Position numbers and translations under genes: made by a program. Under the pieces are notes generated by a model, which searched no databases, was not told the origin of the DNA, and saw only the letters and a program-made list of their open reading frames with translations. Shown here piece after piece: positions 7,881 through 15,178 of a stretch of 15,178 nucleotides of DNA. Origin of the DNA: Bacteroidales bacterium (GTDB lineage Bacteria; Bacteroidota; Bacteroidia; Bacteroidales; Azobacteroidaceae); contig JAJBTS010000405.1 in the NCBI GenBank assembly GCA_020860885.1, positions 5,965-21,142 of the forward strand, read 5' to 3'. How positions within the stretch are numbered: position 1 is the stretch's first letter; every line of letters begins with the position of its first letter.

Positions 7881-7888
7881 CAAAGGTA
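7881..7888 (-). promoter_or_regulatory. Predicted -7 box of the ispB promoter
   Basis: Read on the minus strand this is TACCTTTG, a perfect match to the Bacteroidota -7 element TAnnTTTG, 18 bases upstream of the ispB ATG at 7862. No good TTTG lies at the expected -33 position, which falls on the -7 box of the divergent polA promoter. The implied leader is only about 10-15 bases. Confidence 0.55.
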
Positions 7889-7907
7889 TAAATTATTTTT
7901 TTTTTTA

Positions 7908-7915
7908 TATCTTTA
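7908..7915 (+). promoter_or_regulatory. Predicted -7 box of the polA promoter
   Basis: TATCTTTA matches the -7 element TAnnTTTG except for the last base. It lies 34 bases before the polA ATG at 7950, allowing a leader of about 30 bases. No TTTG is present at the -33 distance. Instead a run of eleven T residues (7896-7906) fills the spacer and could act as a bent, A-tract-like upstream element. Confidence 0.45.
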
Positions 7916-7949
7916 CATTCAACAAAGTCCAACCCAATATTGTTTTTTT

Positions 7950-10712
7950 ATGAAATTATTTTTGCTGGATGCATATGCATTAATCTATCGCGCTTACTAC
8001 GCTTTGATAAAGGTTCCCCGTGTCAACTCAAAAGGTTTTAATACTTCAGCCGTTTTTGGGTTTGTAAATACGTTGGAGGAAGTTCTCAGAAAAGAAGATC
8101 CTACACATATAGGAGTAGCTTTTGATCCTTCTGGTCCTACCTTCCGGCACGAAGCATACAAAGAATATAAAGCTCACAGAGAAGAAACTCCCGAAGTAAT
8201 CCGTGAATCGGTTCCCATTATAAAGAAGATTATACAAGCTTACAATATACCTATACTGGAAGTGCCTTACTATGAAGCGGATGATGTTATTGGAACCATA
8301 GCAAAAAAAGCTTCTAAAGACTATGAAGTATATATGATGACTCCAGATAAAGATTACGGACAATTGGTAGATAAAAATATATTTATTTATAAACCGAAGT
8401 ATGGAAGCAATGAATTTGAGATATTAGGAGTTTCGGAAGTTGAAAAAAAGTATAGCCTGACCAATCCTTTACAAGTGATAGATTTACTGGCTCTGATGGG
8501 AGATAAGTCCGATAATATTCCGGGATGTCCGGGTGTGGGAGAAGTTACGGCAAAAAAATTAATTACTGAATTTGGTACCGTGGAAAATCTTTTGGAAAAT
8601 ACGGATAAACTGAAAGGAGCTCTTAAAGTAAAAATTGAAGACAATAAGGAAGTCATTCGTTTTTCTAAATTTCTGGCAACCATCAAAACGGATGTTCCGA
8701 TAGACTTCAATCCGGATGAGTTGGTCCGTGAAGAAATGGACGAAAAAGCTCTTCGGGAAATTTTTGATGAACTGGAATTTCGTCAGCTCTCTTCACGCAT
8801 TTTCGGAGATGTTAAGAAAATAGCAAAAAAGGAGCCTTCTCAACCTTCGCTCTTTGCAGAATTTACAGCCGATGTTACGGAAGAAAAAAAATATTCAAAT
8901 CTCGAAGACATAAAAACGACTCCTCATACTTATTATCTTGTTGATAATAAGCAATTAATAGCTGATTTAATCGGGAAAATAAAAAGTCAGAAAAGTTTTG
9001 CTTTTGACACAGAGACAACAGGAATGGACCCTTTATCTGCGGAGTTGGTGGGAATTTCGTTTTCCTTACAAGAAGGAGAAGCCTATTTTCTTCCTTCATC
9101 TAAAAATAGGGAAGAAGCCTATCAAGAGGTTCAACCTTTTAAAGAAGTTTTAGAAAGTGAAGAAATTCTTAAAATCGGACAAAATCTGAAATATGATATT
9201 AATGTCTTGAAAAAATACGATATCCGGGTAAAAGGTCCGATGTTTGATACTTTGATCGCACATTACCTCATTAATCCCGAATACCGTCATAATTTGAATT
9301 ATCTGGCAGAAACCTATTTGAATTATCAAACGATCCACATTGAGGAATTAATCGGAAATAAGGGAAAGAATCAATTATCTATGCGTGATGTTCCCGTGGA
9401 AAATCTTGTAGACTATGCTTGTGAAGATGCAGATATTGCCCTTCGTCTGAAAAATGTTTTTGAAAAACTTATTCAGAAGGAAAATTTCTCGGACTTATTT
9501 TATAAAATAGAGATGCCTTTGGTATCTGTTCTTGCAGATATGGAAGAGGTTGGCGTACGTTTGGATACTACGGCATTGAAAGACTCATCCCTGGTATTAA
9601 CCAATCATCTGAGTACGATCGAGAAAACTATTTTCGAATTAGCAGGAGAAGAGTTTAATGTAAGTTCTCCTAAAATTGTCGGGGAGGTATTATTTGACCG
9701 CCTGAAGATTGTAGAAAAATCCAGGAAAACAAAATCCGGACAATATACAACCAGTGAAGATGTTTTGGAAAGTTTAAAAAGCAAACATCCGGTTGTGGAG
9801 AAGATACTCGAATATAGGAAAGTTAAAAAGCTACTTTCTACTTATATAGACGCCTTACCGAATCTGATTAGTCCATTGGATGGTAAAGTACATACTACTT
9901 ACAATCAGGCAACCACTGCTACCGGTAGGTTGAGTTCCACAAATCCTAATCTACAAAATATACCCATCAAGGATGACGAAGGAAAAGAAATTCGCCGGGC
10001 ATTCATAGCTGATGCAGATTCTTTATTTCTATCCGTTGACTATTCGCAGATTGAATTGCGTATTATGGCTCATCTCAGTGAAGATGTTAATATGGTAGAA
10101 GCTTTCAGAAGCGGACAGGATATTCATGCAGCAACGGCGGCTAACATATTTGGCGTTCCTATCGGGGAAGTTACCCGTGATATGAGAAGAAAGGCTAAAA
10201 CAGCCAATTTCGGAATTATTTATGGTATATCGGTATTCGGGTTGGGAGAGCAGTTGCGGATACCTCGTGGAGAAGCAAAAGATCTCATCGACGGGTATTT
10301 TGCTACTTTCCCTGGTGTAAAAGAATATATGGATAAAAGTATTGAAATTGCACGGGAGAAAGGTTATGTGGAAACAATATTTCACCGTAAGCGATTCCTT
10401 CCGGATATTAATTCACGTAATTCGGTAGTGAGAGGTTATGCGGAACGAAATGCAATTAACGCACCTATACAAGGATCGGCGGCAGATATAATTAAAGTGG
10501 CGATGAATAAAATCCATCAGAGGTTTGCAGAGGCACAGCTTCGTTCCTGTATGATCATGCAGGTACATGATGAGTTAAATTTCAATGTATATACTGAAGA
10601 GTTGGAGCAGGTCAAATCTATTGTAATTGAAGAGATGGAGAATGCTGCCCAATTAAGAGTGCCTATTGTTGCGGAGTGGGGTGTAGGTAAAAACTGGCTG
10701 GAAGCTCATTAA
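7950..10712 (+). CDS. polA: DNA polymerase I
   Basis: DNA polymerase I removes RNA primers and fills repair gaps. The 920-residue protein has three domains. Residues 1 to about 290 form the 5'-3' exonuclease (LLDAYALIYRAYYAL, then DKSDNIPGCPGVGEVTAKKL). The 3'-5' proofreading domain (about 330-500) keeps its catalytic set: Asp353 and Glu355 in DTET, Asn412 and Asp416 in NLKYD, Tyr489 and Asp493. In the polymerase domain Asp697 and steric-gate Glu702 are in motif A, Arg746, Lys750, Phe754 and Tyr758 in the O-helix, and Asp874-Glu875 in motif C. These sit eight residues or fewer from the E. coli numbering. The start at 7950 (MKLFLLDAY) matches the family; the frame stays open upstream to 7878, but that would place the promoter inside the gene. 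Confidence 0.98.
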   Translation: MKLFLLDAYALIYRAYYALIKVPRVNSKGFNTSAVFGFVNTLEEVLRKEDPTHIGVAFDPSGPTFRHEAYKEYKAHREETPEVIRESVPIIKKIIQAYNIPILEVPYYEADDVIGTIAKKASKDYEVYMMTPDKDYGQLVDKNIFIYKPKYGSNEFEILGVSEVEKKYSLTNPLQVIDLLALMGDKSDNIPGCPGVGEVTAKKLITEFGTVENLLENTDKLKGALKVKIEDNKEVIRFSKFLATIKTDVPIDFNPDELVREEMDEKALREIFDELEFRQLSSRIFGDVKKIAKKEPSQPSLFAEFTADVTEEKKYSNLEDIKTTPHTYYLVDNKQLIADLIGKIKSQKSFAFDTETTGMDPLSAELVGISFSLQEGEAYFLPSSKNREEAYQEVQPFKEVLESEEILKIGQNLKYDINVLKKYDIRVKGPMFDTLIAHYLINPEYRHNLNYLAETYLNYQTIHIEELIGNKGKNQLSMRDVPVENLVDYACEDADIALRLKNVFEKLIQKENFSDLFYKIEMPLVSVLADMEEVGVRLDTTALKDSSLVLTNHLSTIEKTIFELAGEEFNVSSPKIVGEVLFDRLKIVEKSRKTKSGQYTTSEDVLESLKSKHPVVEKILEYRKVKKLLSTYIDALPNLISPLDGKVHTTYNQATTATGRLSSTNPNLQNIPIKDDEGKEIRRAFIADADSLFLSVDYSQIELRIMAHLSEDVNMVEAFRSGQDIHAATAANIFGVPIGEVTRDMRRKAKTANFGIIYGISVFGLGEQLRIPRGEAKDLIDGYFATFPGVKEYMDKSIEIAREKGYVETIFHRKRFLPDINSRNSVVRGYAERNAINAPIQGSAADIIKVAMNKIHQRFAEAQLRSCMIMQVHDELNFNVYTEELEQVKSIVIEEMENAAQLRVPIVAEWGVGKNWLEAH

Positions 10713-10722
10713 TCCCTTATTC

Positions 10723-11844
10723 GTGAAAAAGGTTGTAGTTACAAGTGATAAATTTAAAGGAAGTCTTTCTTCTGTGGAAGTGGCCGAAACGATAAAGAGT
10801 GCTCTCCATACTATTTATCCCGATTGTGAAATTCTTTCTTTCCCCGTAGCTGACGGAGGAGAAGGAACCCTGCAGGCTCTAAAAGCCGTTGTAGGAGATA
10901 CCGATACAGTAAAAGTCTTGGTAAATGATCCTCTCAACAGGCCGATCCTTGCTGAATATATTATCCTCAATCGCAAAACTGTATTAATAGAGTTAGCCGT
11001 TGCAAGTGGTTTAACACTGATATCTCCGAAAGAATACAATCCATGGATAACTACTACTTGCGGAACCGGACAGTTGATTTCTCATGCTTTTAATTCCGGA
11101 TATACGGAATTTATTATTGGAATTGGAGGAAGCGCTACCAACGATGCAGGAACCGGTTTATTATCTGCTTTGGGATTTGATTTTAGAGATAAGAAGGGCG
11201 ATTTAGTACAGCCTGGAGGAATGAATTTAAGCCGGATCGAAAAAATAGAATTTCCTGCCAATTACGATCAACTAAAAAAGATACGCTTTCGGGTTGCCTG
11301 TGATGTTCGAAATCCCTTTTACGGCTCTCAGGGAGCTGCATATACCTTTGGTGCTCAAAAAGGAGCGGATAAGGAAATGATTATAAATCTGGATAAAGGC
11401 TTAAAACATTTTGCAGGTGTAATTCAAAAAAATCTTCAGATAGATCTTCAGGATATTCCTGGCTCAGGTGCTGCAGGAGGGGTAGGAGGTGCTTTATATT
11501 CTTTCTTTGATGCGCGATTACTTTCCGGAATTGATCTTATTCTCTATTATCTCGATTTTAATTCTGTTATACAGGATGCAGATCTCTTAATTACCGGAGA
11601 AGGAAAGATCGATGACCAAACCGTGCATGGAAAAGTTATTAAGGGAATTGCCGATAGAGGTAAGGAATACAATATTCCTGTGATTGCATTAGCTGGTCAG
11701 ATCTCTGATTCGTTTATTCCCGGACAATTGGGGTTAGAAAATGCTTATACTATAAATCCTCCCGGACAATCTTTAATGGAATCCATGAATGCAGAAAATA
11801 CAAAGAAAAATTTATTTGAAACAGTAGTGAAAATATTCTCATGA
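10723..11844 (+). CDS. Glycerate kinase (GarK/GlxK type)
   Basis: This 373-residue protein belongs to the type 1 glycerate kinase family (Pfam PF02595), which phosphorylates D-glycerate with ATP, usually to 2-phosphoglycerate, linking glycerate, glyoxylate or aldarate breakdown to glycolysis. Family features are the N-terminus KKVVVTSDKFKGSLSS, GIGGSATNDAGTG in the middle, GSGAAGGVGGAL, and the near C-terminal LLITGEGKIDDQTVHGKV. The start is GTG at 10723, ten bases after the polA stop codon; the family-typical N-terminus begins right there, so a GTG start is convincing. No separate promoter is visible, so it is probably expressed with polA. No other glycerate pathway genes are in the window. 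Whether 2- or 3-phosphoglycerate is made cannot be told from sequence. Confidence 0.94.
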   Translation: MKKVVVTSDKFKGSLSSVEVAETIKSALHTIYPDCEILSFPVADGGEGTLQALKAVVGDTDTVKVLVNDPLNRPILAEYIILNRKTVLIELAVASGLTLISPKEYNPWITTTCGTGQLISHAFNSGYTEFIIGIGGSATNDAGTGLLSALGFDFRDKKGDLVQPGGMNLSRIEKIEFPANYDQLKKIRFRVACDVRNPFYGSQGAAYTFGAQKGADKEMIINLDKGLKHFAGVIQKNLQIDLQDIPGSGAAGGVGGALYSFFDARLLSGIDLILYYLDFNSVIQDADLLITGEGKIDDQTVHGKVIKGIADRGKEYNIPVIALAGQISDSFIPGQLGLENAYTINPPGQSLMESMNAENTKKNLFETVVKIFS

Positions 11845-11961
11845 ATAAGATCCTTGCAACTACGAAGGAAAAATAACTATTTTAAATTTAAATAACTCGG
11901 AAGTAAAGCTCGGTAATTTTAGTTCCTTTATAGACTTTGTTATCTATCCTTTTACTAAAGA

Positions 11962-12429
11962 TTAATTTGTTTTCCCGTATTGCTCAATAAGTTCGGGCAA
12001 TATATATAATTGGATTTGAGTGGCTGTACCATTGAATTGTGCCACGACACCAAGATCCCAATTTTCCTGATTGCTTACATATTCTTTAGGGATGGTAACT
12101 CCATCACATTCTATTTTAATAATATACTCCCATGCAGGTGTAAGTGAGGATGGTATTACCCAGGGATTGGGATCGCCACCTACTGTTTTGACGAATTCCA
12201 GCGATGAATGAGGATTGATAGTTTCTACTCCATGAAACTTGTGATCTGAACTGCCCTTATCATTAATAATCATGGCGTAGTTTCCCCACGATGATAAATG
12301 AATTTTCATTTCCGTATCGGTTACATTAAAAACTTTGAAACGGTAGCATACCTCGTCTTCATCCATCATACACGAAGATACCATTACTGTTATCGCGAGA
12401 ATAGTAAAAAGCTTAATAACCTGTCTCAT
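11962..12429 (-). CDS. Predicted lipoprotein of unknown function
   Basis: This 155-residue protein begins with a lipoprotein signal peptide: MRQVIK, a hydrophobic core (residues 7-17) and the lipobox VSSC with Cys20 as the acylated residue. The mature N-terminus continues MMDEDEV. Acidic residues just after the lipid-bearing cysteine act in Bacteroidota as an export signal to the outer face of the outer membrane, so surface exposure is likely but not proven. The rest is rich in beta-forming residues, with no motif I recognise and no internal repeat. It has its own predicted promoter and is unlikely to depend on the hydrolase gene upstream, though both lie on the minus strand. I assign no function. 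Confidence 0.75.
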   Translation of the reverse strand: MRQVIKLFTILAITVMVSSCMMDEDEVCYRFKVFNVTDTEMKIHLSSWGNYAMIINDKGSSDHKFHGVETINPHSSLEFVKTVGGDPNPWVIPSSLTPAWEYIIKIECDGVTIPKEYVSNQENWDLGVVAQFNGTATQIQLYILPELIEQYGKTN

Positions 12430-12486
12430 AAAATTAGATGTTAATGAGTTATTTAACCCTATATCCTTTTCAAAAACTAATGGCTA

Positions 12487-12494
12487 CAAATATA
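12487..12494 (-). promoter_or_regulatory. Predicted -7 box for the lipoprotein gene
   Basis: Read on the minus strand this is TATATTTG, a perfect TAnnTTTG match. It lies 57 bases upstream of the lipoprotein ATG at 12429, implying a leader of about 50 bases. The upstream -33 region has only a poor GTTG at an extended spacing of 23 bases. Confidence 0.45.
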
Positions 12495-12520
12495 GCATCT
12501 TTCTGAGAAATAGCATTCAA

Positions 12521-12676
12521 CTATCGCCCAATTAATTCCTTTCCCTTTATTTTCCGGGTTATACCTGCGTGTTCTATACGGTGCTGTATCACTTGTGTGC
12601 AATTCTCTACTCCGTTTGGAAATGTTACAACCTCCTTGTTGACTTCCTTTTGCCCGGTTAATTTTCTACAATCTGC
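12521..12676 (-). pseudogene. Possible 3' remnant of an unidentified gene
   Basis: In the gap between the hydrolase and lipoprotein genes, one minus-strand frame stays open for 51 codons from a TAA to a TAG and has no ATG. The translated sequence is soluble-looking and well mixed, ending TRKIKGKELIGR, with segments such as VVTFPNGVENCTQVIQHRI. This reads like the C-terminus of a real protein rather than noise, but I do not recognise the family. The only internal start-like codon is a GTG at residue 29. It is in a different frame from the hydrolase gene upstream and separated from its stop codon. Chance openness in AT-rich DNA cannot be excluded, since the opposite strand is also open here for about 40 codons. 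Confidence 0.3.
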
Positions 12677-12701
12677 TTATTTCTTCTTTGTACGGAAAAG
12701 T

Positions 12702-14765
12702 TTATTTTAATAAATAGGATTCTGTTTTTTTCTGGATTTTCGAGTCAGCCACAATGAGTAATTCTTGATGTTTATCGGTTTGTATCAGGAAAGAAGCAAT
12801 TCCCGCTTCTGCCTCCCGTATAGAAGGGCCGATGATTTTATGGGGAGGATTAACATGCAATTCTACAGTGTCTTTGCTTTCCACACACAAACTTCCGTTT
12901 TTATCGGATATTTTTACATATAATATCAATAAGTCATTCTTTCCTGCTGGTTTACCAGCCTGAAAATAACTAATCTGTAATTGTGAAGGTTTTTGAGGAG
13001 TCTGTTTTTTCTCAGAAACAACTTTTTCTCCATTCAGGTATCCGATGGCTTCAATAGCGCCTTCCTGCCAGGGAACATTGCGGAAAGTGAATGGTGGATA
13101 ATTGAGATTACTGCAATTACCTCCATCTGCTTTCGAAACATAATCCGTATCAGGACCCTTATCGGGATATTGTTTTGCGACAGTCTGCCCATTTACCTTT
13201 AATTCCACTTCGTCGACATTTCCGTAAATAAGGATATCTCTGGTTTCGTTCTCTGATTTTATCCAATAGTCGGCAATAAAAACAGAAGGTTTCATTGGCC
13301 CTTCAGGAAGAGGCTTTCCAATTTCGATCTGGTTTTTGAAAAAGTTCAGGCTAAATTTAGGCAATCGGAAGATATCCGCCACTCCGCTATAACAAATATT
13401 ATCGGCACATCCACGATTGTAATCATACATGCTCCAAACGGCATCACCGGCAGTCCATGGATATTGTTTTCTATATCGATTGTGCGACCACTGTGCATTC
13501 CATGCATTTTGCAACAAAGCATTCATACCATCTCCCCGGGTAATACGGGTAGTACTATAATGGCCGCCGAATTCAAAATCATAATATTCCCGGATAAATC
13601 CGGCCTTGGTTCCCGGGTTAGGCCGATGAAAGCCTTCCGCCCAGTCGTTGTAAACGACATCAAAACCGTCGTAACCATAGCCATCTCCTGAAGTGAAGCA
13701 TTGATTTCCGGGATATTCTTCGTGGGCAGCCTGAACGGCGCCATCTTTCCATGTATCCGGAGGCCATGATTCGTTCAATGTTGTTTCCCACAGTATTACA
13801 GAAGGATGATTCCGGTCCCTGCGTATCATATCCCGTACGTCCCGGTAGGTTAACTCAATAAACAGACTGTCTTTGTTGAAAAATTGCCAACCCGGGATAG
13901 GCTCGATAGCTAAAAGCCCCAATTCATCGCAGGCGTCCAATACGGATACGGTTTGAGGATAATGCCCCAGGCGTACAATATTAAATCCGCTTTCTTTGAT
14001 TTGATAAATATCACGATAATGAGCATTATCGGGCAAAGCATTTCCCACATAAGGGTATTCCATATGTCTGTTGCTTCCAATCAACCGTAAAGGCATTCCA
14101 TTAATAATAAATCCTTTCTCTTTCGAGAATTCCAAATGCCGTATACCCATGCGGTTTTCCTGAGTATCCACTACTTTCCCATTTTCTATCACTTCTGTTT
14201 GAACGATATATAGGTGGGGAGAATCAGGATGCCACAGGCGGGGATGATCCAAACTAAGTATTTGATTTTGATGAATGGACTGACCCTGATTTAATGTAAT
14301 ATTCTTTTCTGATTTTTTTATTTCCTTTCCTTGTGTGAGGTTAGTAAATAACCTGTTTATTTCAAATAATCTATGGCGAAGAGTAATGGTTTTGTTTGTT
14401 TGGGAAGCATTCTTCAGGTGTGTTTGGATACGGATGGTAGCTTTTTCTTTTGATACTTCCGGGTAAGTAATAAATATTCCTCCCCCGGAAACTTCATTTG
14501 CCATAATAGGATGAGTAATGTAAATATCTTTTGGTTTGATAATCATATTTACATTTCGGTAAATCCCTCCATAATAACAAAAATCCAATTTGTAAAGAGG
14601 TTTTCCGGGCGGAATCAAGGGGTTGTCCCTATTGTCCAGTCTTACGAGTATTTCATTTTCTTTATCGTAATTAATATGAGTAGATAAATCAATAACAAAA
14701 GGAGTATATCCCCCGGCATGCTGAGCAAGATGTTTTCCATTGATCCACACATCCGCCAAATGCAT
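12702..14765 (-). CDS. Catalytic C-terminal fragment of the family 2 glycoside hydrolase
   Basis: This 687-codon frame begins inside the sugar-binding domain (MHLADVWINGKHLAQHAGGYTPF), so its ATG at 14765 is an internal methionine, not a natural start. The TIM barrel begins near residue 205 (GFIINGMPLRLIGSNRH). The acid/base glutamate is Glu332 in RNHPSVILWETTLNES, and the likely nucleophile is Glu393 in REYYDFEFGG. Beyond about residue 490 come two beta domains; the first (DEVELKVNGQTV, then PPFTFRNVPWQEG) resembles the DUF4982-type module seen in many Bacteroidota family 2 enzymes. Made alone, this piece would lack a signal peptide and the first part of the fold and would probably not work. 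Confidence 0.85.
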   Translation of the reverse strand: MHLADVWINGKHLAQHAGGYTPFVIDLSTHINYDKENEILVRLDNRDNPLIPPGKPLYKLDFCYYGGIYRNVNMIIKPKDIYITHPIMANEVSGGGIFITYPEVSKEKATIRIQTHLKNASQTNKTITLRHRLFEINRLFTNLTQGKEIKKSEKNITLNQGQSIHQNQILSLDHPRLWHPDSPHLYIVQTEVIENGKVVDTQENRMGIRHLEFSKEKGFIINGMPLRLIGSNRHMEYPYVGNALPDNAHYRDIYQIKESGFNIVRLGHYPQTVSVLDACDELGLLAIEPIPGWQFFNKDSLFIELTYRDVRDMIRRDRNHPSVILWETTLNESWPPDTWKDGAVQAAHEEYPGNQCFTSGDGYGYDGFDVVYNDWAEGFHRPNPGTKAGFIREYYDFEFGGHYSTTRITRGDGMNALLQNAWNAQWSHNRYRKQYPWTAGDAVWSMYDYNRGCADNICYSGVADIFRLPKFSLNFFKNQIEIGKPLPEGPMKPSVFIADYWIKSENETRDILIYGNVDEVELKVNGQTVAKQYPDKGPDTDYVSKADGGNCSNLNYPPFTFRNVPWQEGAIEAIGYLNGEKVVSEKKQTPQKPSQLQISYFQAGKPAGKNDLLILYVKISDKNGSLCVESKDTVELHVNPPHKIIGPSIREAEAGIASFLIQTDKHQELLIVADSKIQKKTESYLLK

Positions 14766-14793
14766 AGCTCCTTCAAATTCAAGCCATAAATTT

Positions 14794-15162
14794 TTATTGA
14801 TCCAATCTTTTTCCGGGATAAATGTTTTTTTTATAATAGCATATACCCTGCCACTGATAAAGCACTACCAGTTCTTCGATCCGGGGTGTATGAGGCAATG
14901 TAACTTTTTCCCAATTTCCCCGATGAATTAAGTTGAATTCATGCAGTAGAGTATCTTTATTAAGTTTTAATTCTGCATTTACCTGAGTGTGAGTAACGTC
15001 GAATTGGGATTCCCAGGATGTTCCCTGGTTCTTTATTTCAGAAATACCAACCGTCGAATCCAGTTTCTGAAAATACCAATCGGAGTTGAATGTAATTGTT
15101 TCTCCGAAAAAGTAGAAGGAGAAAGAAAGAAACGTTAATCCTAAAAAAGATTTCTTTAACAT
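14794..15162 (-). CDS. N-terminal fragment of the family 2 glycoside hydrolase, with signal peptide
   Basis: This 122-codon frame encodes a Sec signal peptide (MLKKSFLGLTFLSFSFYFFG, with no lipobox cysteine) and the beginning of the sugar-binding domain. The domain is recognised by FNSDWYFQK and then WEKVTLPHTPRIEELVVLYQ, followed by WQGICYYKK, the typical lead-in of Bacteroidota family 2 enzymes. After the A8 tract the frame reads ten unrelated residues (NIYPGKRLDQ) and stops. A stop codon lies in frame just upstream of the ATG at 15162, so the protein start is inside the window. The promoter lies beyond its edge. Confidence 0.82.
   Translation of the reverse strand: MLKKSFLGLTFLSFSFYFFGETITFNSDWYFQKLDSTVGISEIKNQGTSWESQFDVTHTQVNAELKLNKDTLLHEFNLIHRGNWEKVTLPHTPRIEELVVLYQWQGICYYKKNIYPGKRLDQ
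14825..14832 (-). other. A8 homopolymer frameshift site in the glycoside hydrolase gene
   Basis: Eight T residues on the plus strand are read as A8 in the gene. One A too many separates the two halves of the hydrolase. Loss of one A during transcription, or a +1 ribosomal shift, would restore the full enzyme. The tract followed by C also spells A AAA AAC, a classical -1 slippery heptamer, but a -1 shift leads into the wrong frame and so does not repair the gene. Confidence 0.85.
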
Positions 15163-15178
15163 GATGTAGCGTTATTAG

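Larger units (their letters stand above)
12702..15162 (-). pseudogene. Family 2 glycoside hydrolase gene interrupted by a single-base frameshift
   Basis: Two minus-strand frames together make one glycoside hydrolase family 2 protein. The first ends shortly after an A8 tract (plus-strand T8 at 14825-14832). If the tract had seven A residues, the reading would go on as KKTFIPEKDW and continue into the second frame, giving an 819-residue protein. It would have a signal peptide, sugar-binding, immunoglobulin-like, TIM-barrel and C-terminal beta domains. Reconstructed catalytic residues are Glu464 (acid/base) and Glu525 (nucleophile). Family members include beta-galactosidases, beta-glucuronidases and beta-mannosidases; the substrate cannot be told. 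Apart from the shift, the reading frame has no damage, so the cause may be a recent mutation, a homopolymer sequencing error, or transcript slippage. Confidence 0.85.

Noticed and set aside
7863..7883. Extending ispB to a TTG start at 7883
   Set aside because: The TTG lies inside a perfect -7 promoter box (7881-7888), so it would not be transcribed. The family-typical N-terminus begins at the ATG at 7862.
7878..7949. Extending polA upstream to 7878
   Set aside because: The added 24 residues (phenylalanine- and tyrosine-rich) do not resemble any polymerase N-terminus and would cover the T11 tract and the predicted promoter. MKLFLLDAY at 7950 matches the family start.
11849..11965. Open 38-codon plus-strand stretch downstream of the glycerate kinase gene
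   Set aside because: It has no start codon and no ribosome-binding site, and a run this long is not surprising in AT-rich DNA. I see no clear signal in this gap of about 117 bases.
14825..14836. Programmed -1 ribosomal frameshift at the A AAA AAC heptamer in the hydrolase gene
   Set aside because: A -1 shift reads into a frame unrelated to the enzyme. Only a +1 shift or loss of one A restores the protein.
1..15178. CRISPR array, insertion sequence, prophage, toxin-antitoxin or other defence system
   Set aside because: I found no direct repeat arrays, transposase or integrase motifs, or paired small genes of that type. Almost all of the window is accounted for by recognised housekeeping genes.

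Overview
This window looks like a chromosomal segment from an AT-rich member of the Bacteroidota, most likely order Bacteroidales. The evidence is several TAnnTTTG promoter boxes just upstream of genes, A-rich leaders with few Shine-Dalgarno motifs, the Bacteroidota form of YbeY, and a secreted family 2 glycoside hydrolase next to a lipoprotein whose mature N-terminus is acidic. I cannot name a genus from sequence alone.

Bases 56-6883 (+) form one tightly packed set of seven housekeeping genes plus a small membrane gene: ybeY, mnmG, apt, uvrC, dtd, a MazG-like NTP pyrophosphohydrolase, deoC and a VanZ-family protein. Gaps are at most about 50 bases and the last two genes overlap. The products cover rRNA maturation, tRNA wobble modification, adenine salvage, nucleotide excision repair, removal of D-amino acids from tRNA, nucleotide clean-up and deoxyribose-phosphate breakdown. 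The only sizeable internal gap, between mnmG and apt, holds a perfect 22-bp palindrome whose 16-bp core fits the ParB centromere site parS. That would mark this as an origin-proximal region.

Bases 6888-7862 (-) encode a long-chain polyprenyl diphosphate synthase, convergent with the first block and divergent from polA. The ispB and polA promoter boxes face away from each other across a 19-bp spacer containing T11, so the two promoters probably overlap. polA encodes a three-domain DNA polymerase I with all exonuclease and polymerase residues present. A glycerate kinase gene with a GTG start follows 10 bases later.

The last 3.3 kb (-) is accessory in character. It has a short lipoprotein of unknown function, a 51-codon open stretch with no start codon that may be a gene remnant, and a secreted family 2 glycoside hydrolase. 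The hydrolase is split by one extra A in an A8 tract; removing one A restores an 819-residue enzyme with both catalytic glutamates. I saw no rRNA, tRNA, CRISPR array, insertion sequence or defence system. The most unusual signals are the parS-like site, the homopolymer frameshift and the orphan coding remnant.
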